This document shows, piece after piece, positions 53,940 to 60,650 of a stretch of 64,000 nucleotides of DNA (its first letter is position 1; each line of letters begins with the position of its first letter). The notes beneath the pieces were generated by a model. It worked only from the letters and a program-made list of their open reading frames with translations. It was not told the DNA's origin and searched no databases. The position numbers and the translations under genes are program-made. The stretch is from Hoeflea_A sp965249925 (GTDB lineage: Bacteria > Pseudomonadota > Alphaproteobacteria > Rhizobiales > Rhizobiaceae), in assembly GCA_965249925.1 (NCBI GenBank), contig OZ252260.1:6014001-6078000 (forward strand), written 5' to 3'.

Positions 53940-54839
53940 ATGAAAAATGATGTGAATTCACAACAAGCGCCAATAGGATCGACCGACAAACGCGACGTCG
54001 CCCATGTGTTTCGCGACCGTATGGCGTTGTTGATCGCTCAAAAGGGCTTCAACCTCAGCCGCTTCTCCCAGGAGATCGGTATCGACCGGTCGGCGCTCAG
54101 CCAGTTCCTGGCGCCCGAATCGACCCGCTTGCCGCGCGCCGAGACGCTGTGCTCGATCGCCCGCACCTGCGGGGTCTCGCTCGATTGGTTGATGGGCCTG
54201 ATCGCCAATGAGACCTTCGATGCGGAGGTCGCGCCGATGCTCGAAATCGAGCGCGTCACCGATGAAAACAACAGCCGGTTGATCGCCGACTGGCACCGCG
54301 AGGCGACCGGCTACAAGATCCGTTATGTGCCCAGCGCGCTGCCCGATCTGCTGCGCACCGAAGCGGTTCGCGAGTTCGAGTTCAACCAGCAGAACCTGAG
54401 CGAGCGCGAAGCGCGCGAGCAGCTGGCCCGCGACCAGCTCGTCTACTCCCGTCGCCCCGAAACCGACATGGAGGTGTGCATGCCGCTGCAGCGGCTGGAG
54501 CAGTTCAGCCGTGGTCAGGGTGTCTGGAGCGGCCTGTCGCTGCGCTTGCGGCGCCAGCAGTTGGAACACATGATCACGCTGATCGACGAGCTCTATCCGA
54601 CCTTCCGGCTGTTTCTCTACGACGAAAAGGAAGCCTACGCCGCACCCTATACGCTGTTCGGTCCGCTGCGCGGGGTGATCTACATCGGCGACATGTATCT
54701 GGTGGTCAATTCGATCGACCATATCCGCGCACTGACCACCCATTTCGACCAGCTGATCCGCCACGCCCACTACGGACCCGACCGGGTCGGCGACAAGATT
54801 TCCGAGCAGATCGAAAATCTGGAGTCGGCCGACATCTAG
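53940..54839 (+). CDS. XRE-family transcriptional regulator with C-terminal sensor domain
   Basis: 299-residue regulator. The Cro/CI-type HTH is at about residues 24-80 (LIAQKGFNLSRFSQEIGIDRSALSQFL and TLCSIARTCGVSLDWLMGL). The remaining 210 residues form an uncharacterised domain with LYPTFRLFLYDEKEAYAAPYTLFGPLRGVIYIGDMYLVV near 215-255. ATG 53940 is used; an in-frame GTG lies at 53922, and neither has a strong ribosome site. It faces the desaturase-PhnD-MttB unit and probably controls it. Confidence 0.87.
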   Translation: MKNDVNSQQAPIGSTDKRDVAHVFRDRMALLIAQKGFNLSRFSQEIGIDRSALSQFLAPESTRLPRAETLCSIARTCGVSLDWLMGLIANETFDAEVAPMLEIERVTDENNSRLIADWHREATGYKIRYVPSALPDLLRTEAVREFEFNQQNLSEREAREQLARDQLVYSRRPETDMEVCMPLQRLEQFSRGQGVWSGLSLRLRRQQLEHMITLIDELYPTFRLFLYDEKEAYAAPYTLFGPLRGVIYIGDMYLVVNSIDHIRALTTHFDQLIRHAHYGPDRVGDKISEQIENLESADI

Positions 54840-54930
54840 GTGGAGACGTCATCATGGGGTATCCACTCTTGCCTGTCTTCGTGGGCATCCTTGACAATTC
54901 CTGACGGCAACTTGCGGTCGGTACGGCGCG

Positions 54931-54959
54931 TTGACAGCAAGTATCGCGGGCTCTAAAGA
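54931..54959 (+). promoter_or_regulatory. Sigma70-like promoter for the TerB-like gene
   Basis: A perfect TTGACA (54931-54936) is separated by 17 bp from TAAAGA (54954-54959), 75 bp upstream of the ATG at 55035. It is the best-matching promoter in the window and suggests the gene has its own transcript rather than depending on the XRE gene. Confidence 0.55.
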
Positions 54960-55034
54960 ACAACCTTGGCAAGGGCGGGCGCCATCAACACCACCTGTGG
55001 GTGCCTTACCATCAAATCCGGATAGGAATACTGG

Positions 55035-55562
55035 ATGCACATTGTCCTTGCTATTGTCGGCCTGGCGGCCGCTTTCGGTTATTACTGGTTCAATCTACGA
55101 AGGGCGAAGGATGCCGTTGACGACGTCGTCGATGTCGCTGGTCGCGCCCACGGCGCCTTCAAAAGACGGCAGTTTCGGAAGAAGGCAGAGAGCGCGTCGC
55201 TCACGGCCATTGGGGATCCGAGAACCGGTGCCGTGGTTATGGCCGTAGCGGTCGCCAGTCGCGATGGTCACCTCGGCACGGAAGCAGAATCCCTGCTGAC
55301 ACAGCGCATGACGTCCATGCTCGGGATCGAAAATCCAGAGGAAGAGCTGATTTTCGCAAAATGGGTCGCCCGTGAAAATCCGGATCCCAACAATGTATCC
55401 CTGCGTCTCGGCAAGCTATGGACCGGACAGCTCACCATGGACGAGCGAAAGCAACTGGTCGATCTGGTGCACGATGTTGCCGCTGCCGGCGGGCCACTCA
55501 CCCACTTGCAGGTTGAAGCGGTCGACCGTCTTCAATCCCGGTTGCATATCGACAATCGGTAG
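55035..55562 (+). CDS. Membrane-anchored TerB-like protein
   Basis: 175-residue protein of unknown function. One N-terminal membrane helix (MHIVLAIVGLAAAFGYYWF) is followed by a basic linker (FKRRQFRKKAE) and a helical domain from about residue 50. LTMDERKQLVDLVHDVAAAGGPLTHLQVEAVDRLQSRL near residue 133 resembles the metal-binding repeats of TerB-like domains, with the acidic DE/H positions partly conserved. It has its own promoter-like element and ends 13 bp from the convergent LuxR gene. Confidence 0.7.
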   Translation: MHIVLAIVGLAAAFGYYWFNLRRAKDAVDDVVDVAGRAHGAFKRRQFRKKAESASLTAIGDPRTGAVVMAVAVASRDGHLGTEAESLLTQRMTSMLGIENPEEELIFAKWVARENPDPNNVSLRLGKLWTGQLTMDERKQLVDLVHDVAAAGGPLTHLQVEAVDRLQSRLHIDNR

Positions 55563-55575
55563 TCCGCGACGTTAC

Positions 55576-56778
55576 TCACCCGTACCGGCGGTATTGCATC
55601 GTGTCTTCGGCGATATGGCGCACATAGTTGGCGCTGATGCCGGTGACGAGCCGCAGCAGTTGTGTGCGGTTGGCTGAGTTCGTCTTGGCGAGGATCGACT
55701 TCACCTGCGAGTTCACCGTCTCGATCGATTTCTGCCGGCGTTCGGAGATTTCGGCGTTGGTCAGCCCTTCCGACAACAGATCCAGCACTTCCTGTTCGGC
55801 CAGGGTCAGCTTGAAGGCGCCGGCAACCATGGCCGCGTCGATCGAAACCGCCATGGCGCTGTCCAGGCTGTAGACGATATGACCGTCGAGCCGCGTCTCG
55901 TTGAGGCCGTCGGCGCTGGTCAGGGGGCAGATTTCGATACACAGCGCACGGGCGTTGACGTCGCTGTGGGTAATGATTGCTTCCTTGTGCGGGCGCGCGC
56001 CTGCGCGGCCATGCCGGGCGACATCGTTGCGAAACGCCGCCAGTTGCTGGCCGAGATTGCCGTCTTTCAGCTCGAGCTTGCGTTCCGCCGAAATGCTGAA
56101 CACCGGATAGTCCTGGACCTGCCGGTCGAATTCGGTGTTGGAGAACACCACGGTGCCGCTGCGCGACAGGATGCAGATGCCGATGCGCAGCAGGTCGAGG
56201 CAGCCGATGATGCTGTTGAACTGGCGCTCCAGTTGCAGCGTCGGCCGGGCGATGCTCAGCGCTTTGGCGACATGCGGCAACAGCAGCGCCGCCTTGCGCC
56301 GGTTCTCGTCGGTCAGCGGGCCGTCGCGCCGCGAGAACTGCAATGCGAAACGGCCGTGCCGGATGTAATCCTTGTTGAGCAGGGCACCGGCCCGGTGATG
56401 GATGCCGTTGGCGATCATCTCCTGAACGTTGGGCCGGTCGAGATATTCGGCGCGGCTTTCATAAAGCACTTCTTCGCCGATCAGCTCGATGCCGTCGCAC
56501 CGCCGCGAATGGTAGGCGAGATTGTCCTGGTCCAGCAGTTCCTGCCGGTTGTGCCGGGCGAGGTAGCCCAGGACGTGCTCGGCCTGATACTTGCGGCTGA
56601 AATACGGGGCGATGATGACCCGGTCCGGTTCCTCGCCTTCAAGTTCGAACAGAAAGGCGCCGCGCGCCCCGATGAAGTCGGCGATCTTGTCGAGAACACC
56701 GGGCCACAGTTTGGGATCGATGGAAGTATCGTAAATGTCCAGGATAAGATCTCGAACGACTTCACTTTCGAGTATCAT
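55576..56778 (-). CDS. LuxR-family transcriptional regulator
   Basis: 400-residue regulator. The C-terminal GerE/LuxR HTH lies at about 325-385 (LTLAEQEVLDLLSEGLTNAEISERRQKSIETVNSQVKSILAKTN). The N-terminal part, starting LILDIYDTSIDPKLWPGVLDKIADFIGARGAFLFE, resembles the PAS/GAF-like sensor of orphan LuxR regulators; no autoinducer-binding residues are evident. ATG 56778 gives this start; TTG 56790 is an in-frame alternative. The target is unknown. Confidence 0.9.
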   Translation of the reverse strand: MILESEVVRDLILDIYDTSIDPKLWPGVLDKIADFIGARGAFLFELEGEEPDRVIIAPYFSRKYQAEHVLGYLARHNRQELLDQDNLAYHSRRCDGIELIGEEVLYESRAEYLDRPNVQEMIANGIHHRAGALLNKDYIRHGRFALQFSRRDGPLTDENRRKAALLLPHVAKALSIARPTLQLERQFNSIIGCLDLLRIGICILSRSGTVVFSNTEFDRQVQDYPVFSISAERKLELKDGNLGQQLAAFRNDVARHGRAGARPHKEAIITHSDVNARALCIEICPLTSADGLNETRLDGHIVYSLDSAMAVSIDAAMVAGAFKLTLAEQEVLDLLSEGLTNAEISERRQKSIETVNSQVKSILAKTNSANRTQLLRLVTGISANYVRHIAEDTMQYRRYG

Positions 56779-57192
56779 TCCGCGCCCCAATGCAAAACTC
56801 GAACAGTTAATGAACGCTAACAGACAAAAATGCCGAAAAAAAGTTATTGCTCACCAATATGGGTGATGTGACTGAAACGAGGCGGTTCTAGTGTCGTCCG
56901 GTGCCGGCCCCGAGCCCCACCGGGCTGGTTTACATGCGAAAGCAGCGGGTAGCGCCCACCGGACTGTGTTTCATGCTGCCCGCTGCTGCCAGACTCCGGT
57001 TGATATGTCATACGCGCCAACCGTTTCCGGCCAGCAAACAATCAATGATTACAGCCAATCAGCAAGAATACTGAATGCGCCGTGAAAACGTCACGGCATG
57101 GGATCGATAATATAAACAGCCGTTAGAAAAAGTGTTGTCCGGCATGGCGCTTTTGGCTGTGGATAACGCTGCCGAAAACCGCCCGAGTGTCT
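56779..57192. other. 414-bp intergenic region with several hairpins
   Basis: No supported gene. Structures seen: AGCCC/GGGCT at 56913-56926; a 13-bp inverted repeat with one mismatch, AGCAGCGGGTAGC at 56941-56953 against GCTGCCCGCTGCT at 56975-56987; and GCCGTGA/TCACGGC at 57079-57097. None is followed by a T tract on either strand. The first two lie close together and could belong to one structured RNA. It also holds the upstream region of the LuxR gene and the 3' flank of the amidohydrolase. Confidence 0.5.
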
Positions 57193-58614
57193 TCATTCGC
57201 CAGCCGCCAGGCGCAGGCTCCAGCGGTTGTGCTCTTCAATGACCGGCGCCATGTCCAGCCGGGTGATGACGCCGTTATCGACGACGATGCGGCCGTGGAT
57301 CACCGTCGTTCGGGCCGGCTGCGGGGCGCAGAAGATCACCGCCGCCACCGGATCGTGCAGGGCGCCGGCATACCCGATCGTGTTCAGATCGAGGGTGAAG
57401 AAATCGGCGCATCGGCCGACTTCCAGCGCGCCGATATCGTCGCGGCCGAGCACCCGCGCGCCGCCGATTGTGGCGAGTTCCAGCGCCTCGCGCGCCGTCT
57501 TCCACTCGTTGGCCCGGGTTGGATGCGACTGTGGCAGCAGGAAGTGGCGGCGCGGCCCCTCCGGCGGCAACAGGCCCATCTTCAGCCGCGCCAGCAGCAT
57601 CGCCTGCCGGGCTTCCAGCAGCATGTTGGAGGCGTCGCTGCTCGCTGAGCCGTCGACCCCGAGGCCGACGCGCACCCCGGCCGCCATATAGGCCTTGACC
57701 GGCGCGATGCCCGACGCCAGCCGCATGTTGGAGCAGGGGCAGTGGGCGACGCCGCTGTCGGTGCGTGCCATCAGTTCGATTTCGTCCCGGTCGACATGCA
57801 CCGCATGGGCGAACCAGACGTCCGGCCCCAGCCAGTCGAGCTCTTCCATCCATTCCACCGGCCGCTTGCCGAACCGTTCCAGCGTGTAGCGTTCCTCGTC
57901 CAGCGTCTCGCACAGATGGGTATGCAGCATTACGCCCTTATCGCGGGCCAGGCGGGCGCTCTCGCGCAGCAGCGTGTCGGAGACCGAAAACGGCGAGCAG
58001 GGCGCCAGCACGATGCGCGTCATCGCGCCGTGGCCTGCGTCGTGATAGCGGTCGATCACCCGGATACTGTCGTTCAGGATGGCCTCTTCCTCTTCGACGC
58101 AATCGTCGGGCGGCAGCCCGCCGCGCGATTCGCCGAGCGACATGGAACCGCGGCTGGCATGGAAGCGCACGCCGAGATCGCGCGCGGCTTCGATATGGAT
58201 ATCGACCTGGTTGCCGCTCTTGAAAATATAGGAGTGGTCGAACACGGTGGTGCACCCCGACAACACCAGTTCGGCAAGCCCGATCAGCGTGCTGGTGCGC
58301 GACGCCTCCGGCGTGGTGGAGGCCCAGATCCGGTAGTGCGTCTGCAGCCACGGAAACAGATTGCTGTTCTGCGCCGCCGGCAGGTTGCGCGTCAGCGTCT
58401 GGTTGAGATGATGGTGCGTGTTGACGAAACCCGGCAGCACGATTTGCCCCGACGCATCGATCACCGTATCGGCCGTCTGCGGCAGCGACGCGGTGTCGCC
58501 GACCGCGGTGAGCACACCGTCCTCCGCGTAGAGCCCGCCGCCCGCGATTTCCCGCCGCGCGTCGTCCATGGTAACCAGCATCTGGGCATTCTTCAGGAGC
58601 AGCGTCTGCGGCAT
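57193..58614 (-). CDS. 8-oxoguanine deaminase-like amidohydrolase (AtzB/TrzN group)
   Basis: 473-residue metal-dependent hydrolase. Metal ligands are visible in GFVNTHHHLNQTLTRNLPAAQNSNLFPWLQ (HxH near residue 69), LHTHLCE near 237, FAHAVH near 273 and the catalytic Asp in GLGVDGSASSD near 325. The block after HxH is specific to 8-oxoguanine deaminases and the related hydroxyatrazine hydrolases. It probably deaminates an oxidised or substituted purine in the cytosol. GGAG 6 nt before ATG 58614 fixes the start; the frame open to 58821 is not used. Confidence 0.9.
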   Translation of the reverse strand: MPQTLLLKNAQMLVTMDDARREIAGGGLYAEDGVLTAVGDTASLPQTADTVIDASGQIVLPGFVNTHHHLNQTLTRNLPAAQNSNLFPWLQTHYRIWASTTPEASRTSTLIGLAELVLSGCTTVFDHSYIFKSGNQVDIHIEAARDLGVRFHASRGSMSLGESRGGLPPDDCVEEEEAILNDSIRVIDRYHDAGHGAMTRIVLAPCSPFSVSDTLLRESARLARDKGVMLHTHLCETLDEERYTLERFGKRPVEWMEELDWLGPDVWFAHAVHVDRDEIELMARTDSGVAHCPCSNMRLASGIAPVKAYMAAGVRVGLGVDGSASSDASNMLLEARQAMLLARLKMGLLPPEGPRRHFLLPQSHPTRANEWKTAREALELATIGGARVLGRDDIGALEVGRCADFFTLDLNTIGYAGALHDPVAAVIFCAPQPARTTVIHGRIVVDNGVITRLDMAPVIEEHNRWSLRLAAGE

Positions 58615-58735
58615 GGCAGTCTCCGGATTTCTTTGGGCGATACGCGGCCTGATCAACCATACCACCGCGAACACGCCGCATTGTCTTAAGCCAGCGCTAA
58701 AGTGTTTCGTTACAAGACGCGAAAAAGAGCAAAGT

Positions 58736-59347
58736 GGTGCATTTCTTAAGGTTACGCCGATAGCGTGTATCTGCGGCCAGTTGCAGCGAAACCGGATTGA
58801 GGGAGAGGCAGCCATTCCCATTCCGCGTCATAAATGGAGCTTTGACGTACTGGTTCCAATCGTCGTTTTGTTGCTTTTTTTGATCGCGGGTTGCCAATCC
58901 CATTATGAATGGCATCAGAAACTGACCGTGGCCGTTGATACGCCAGACGGGCCGGTGTCTGGATCGTCGGTCATCAAGGTCAGTGCTCGGTTCGGTCAGT
59001 TACCCCTAAGCGATAAAGAGGTTTGGTACAGCATCATTGGCGAAGCGACCGTGGTGGAAGTCGCGCCGGGACTTTACATGTTTGCGCTACTTGGCGGGAG
59101 CGAGGAGCGCTACTACCGCGCGGTACAGGAGCAATTCGAGCGCGTGAGTCGCGGTGACTGGCTCAAACGCATTCCCAGAATGAAAGAAGTCGTGAGGCTG
59201 AGGCCAAACAATTATCCGCTACTAGTCACATTCGGTGATATCGACGATCCAAAGAGCGTGAGTGAAGTAGACCCAAAAAACCTATCCGCGGCCTTCGGCC
59301 CAGGCTTCCAGCTAAAAAGCATAACATTGGAAATCACTAAAGAGCCG
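58736..59347 (+). repeat. Tandem segmental duplication, copy 1
   Basis: This segment recurs at 59872-60482. It includes about 78 bp of leader beginning GGTGCATTTCTTAAGG, the ribosome-binding site and the first 178 codons of a lipoprotein gene. One single-base gap occurs in the leader and none in the coding part. By hand count about 145 of 178 residues are identical. Confidence 0.85.
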
Positions 59348-59500
59348 GCGGACGTGGGGCTGATACAACGGCTTCTAAAATGGTTGGGACCATATCCCGA
59401 AACGAGGCTAGGCCCAGCGATCGGTCGAACAAAGAACATACCCTTCTATAGCCGCGTTTCATTCGGCGAATTTGTCAGGCAACAAGGAGGCTTTCAATAA
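58814..59500 (+). CDS. Lipoprotein paralogue 1 of unknown family, probable ATT start
   Basis: 228-residue predicted lipoprotein. After a short basic N-terminus (PRHKWSFD) a hydrophobic helix leads to the lipobox LIAGC near residue 26, followed by HYEWHQKLTV. No known domain recognised; the body contains DKEVWYS, FALLGGSEERYYRAV and LRPNNYPLLVTF blocks. AGGGAGAGG (58800-58808) lies 5 nt before ATT 58814; the nearest in-frame ATG/GTG/TTG is TTG 58781, which lacks a ribosome site. The paralogue at 59949 has the same arrangement. Divergent from the amidohydrolase. Confidence 0.75.
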   Translation: MPIPRHKWSFDVLVPIVVLLLFLIAGCQSHYEWHQKLTVAVDTPDGPVSGSSVIKVSARFGQLPLSDKEVWYSIIGEATVVEVAPGLYMFALLGGSEERYYRAVQEQFERVSRGDWLKRIPRMKEVVRLRPNNYPLLVTFGDIDDPKSVSEVDPKNLSAAFGPGFQLKSITLEITKEPADVGLIQRLLKWLGPYPETRLGPAIGRTKNIPFYSRVSFGEFVRQQGGFQ

Positions 59501-59885
59501 AGTGGCTGCTGATCGTTGGAGCCGCAATAATCATCGCGATCGGCGGGTTCCTGTATTTTACGCGATCGGCGGGTTCCTGTATTTTGAACTTCCTGCCTGT
59601 TCATGGCACCAGAAAATGACGATCACCTGTGAAGCGGACGGCTATGTCTATACCGTCTCTAGCGTGGTGCGTGTTAGCTGACGCAAGAACGATCCTCCGG
59701 CCGCGGTGAACCGCCTCAATGGATCACGGGCTTTCGGAGGCGAAGCACTGTTTATGGAGATCCCTGGGCGCGGTGTTTTGTTTGCGCTGCTGAATCCACC
59801 AGGTGGTTACAACAATATAACGGACCTCGCTTTGCGCGCATTTGCCGACGATTTGCCGCAGGGGTCAATGGGGTGCATTTCTTAA
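59497..59885 (+). pseudogene. Decayed short WHQK-motif membrane protein gene
   Basis: After AAGGAGG (59484-59490) an ATA codon at 59497 begins KWLLIVGAAIIIAIGGFLYF, a membrane helix, overlapping the previous gene's TAA. An ATG here would have given the usual ATGA coupling, so ATG to ATA loss is inferred. A perfect 26-bp duplication then shifts the frame; deleting one copy joins the helix to CSWHQKMTITCEADGYVY and SSVVRVS. TGA 59679-59681 sits where related proteins have Trp, followed in frame by RKNDPPAAV and GEALFMEIPGRGVLFALL to TAA 59885. The WHQK block resembles the flanking lipoproteins. Confidence 0.72.
59535..59586 (+). repeat. Perfect 26-bp tandem duplication
   Basis: CGCGATCGGCGGGTTCCTGT plus six more bases occurs at 59535-59560 and again immediately at 59561-59586; only the final base (A versus G) differs, at the junction. 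The unit is not a multiple of three, so it moves the reading frame by two. It lies inside the pseudogene's membrane-helix segment. Confidence 0.92.
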
Positions 59886-60482
59886 GGATACGCTGACAGC
59901 GTGCATGGGCGGCCGGTTACCATGTGACCGGATCAGGGAGAGCCAGCCATTCCAATTTTGGATCGAAAACGTACCTTCGACGTCCTTGTTCCTCTCTTCT
60001 TGTTGTTGCTGCTTGTTGTTGCGGGTTGCCAGTCCCATTACGAGTGGCACCAGAAACTGACGGTAGTCGTCGACACGCCGGACGGACAGGTTTCTGGGTC
60101 TTCGGTCATCGAGGTCAAGGCCCGCTTCGGTCAGCTACCCCTGAGCGACAAGGAGGTTTGGTACAGCGTTGTTGGCGAGGCGACCGTGGTGGAGGTCGCG
60201 CCGGGCCGTTACCTGTTTGCGCTACTTGGCGGGAGCGAGGAGCGCTACTACCGAGCGGTACGTGAGCAATTCGAGCACGTGGGTCGCGGTGACTGGCTCA
60301 AACGCATCCCCAAAATGAAAAGAGTCGTGAGGCTGAGGCCAAACAACTATCCGCTACTGGTCACATTCCGCGATATCGACGATCCCAAGAGTGTGCGCGA
60401 AGTCGACCCGAAGAACCTATCTGCCACATTCGGACCCGGCGTCAGATTGCAAAGTATAACCATAGAAGTCACTGACGAACCG
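59872..60482 (+). repeat. Tandem segmental duplication, copy 2
   Basis: Second copy of the 58736-59347 segment, offset by about 1135 bp. Its left end overlaps the last codons of the pseudogene (GCIS and stop), and copy 1 retains the same WCIS-stop bases, implying the duplicated unit originally included the tail of that neighbour. Homology ends in the C-terminal part of the lipoprotein, where the two proteins diverge completely. Confidence 0.85.
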
Positions 60483-60626
60483 ATAACACCAAACCGGCTA
60501 ACAGACTTTGGCTTCATGAGCGCTGTTCAGAGACAATCGACTCTTTCGGGATTACAGGCCTACGACGCCAGATACGCAAATCCGATCTACTACCTGTCCA
60601 GAAAAGAGTTTGAGAGAGTGGACTAA
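59949..60626 (+). CDS. Lipoprotein paralogue 2 of unknown family, probable ATT start
   Basis: 225-residue predicted lipoprotein with lipobox VVAGC near residue 26 and the same HYEWHQKLTV, DKEVWYS, FALLGGSEERYYRAV and LRPNNYPLLVTF blocks as its neighbour. An in-frame TGA at 59925-59927 forces the start into 59928-59960. AGGGAG (59935-59940) is 8 nt before ATT 59949 and 17 nt before TTG 59958, so the ATT is better placed. The C-terminal 45 residues (FGFMSAVQRQSTLSG, YYLSRKEFERVD) differ from copy 1. Function unknown. Confidence 0.75.
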   Translation: MPILDRKRTFDVLVPLFLLLLLVVAGCQSHYEWHQKLTVVVDTPDGQVSGSSVIEVKARFGQLPLSDKEVWYSVVGEATVVEVAPGRYLFALLGGSEERYYRAVREQFEHVGRGDWLKRIPKMKRVVRLRPNNYPLLVTFRDIDDPKSVREVDPKNLSATFGPGVRLQSITIEVTDEPITPNRLTDFGFMSAVQRQSTLSGLQAYDARYANPIYYLSRKEFERVD

Positions 60627-60650
60627 CCAATCTCCTAGCCTCGCGCCCAA

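Noticed and set aside
57079..57097. Terminator for the amidohydrolase
   Set aside because: The 7-bp stem is 96 bp past the stop and is not followed by Ts on the minus strand.
59535..59586. Possible CRISPR-like repeat
   Set aside because: Only two directly abutting copies without spacers; it is a simple tandem duplication.
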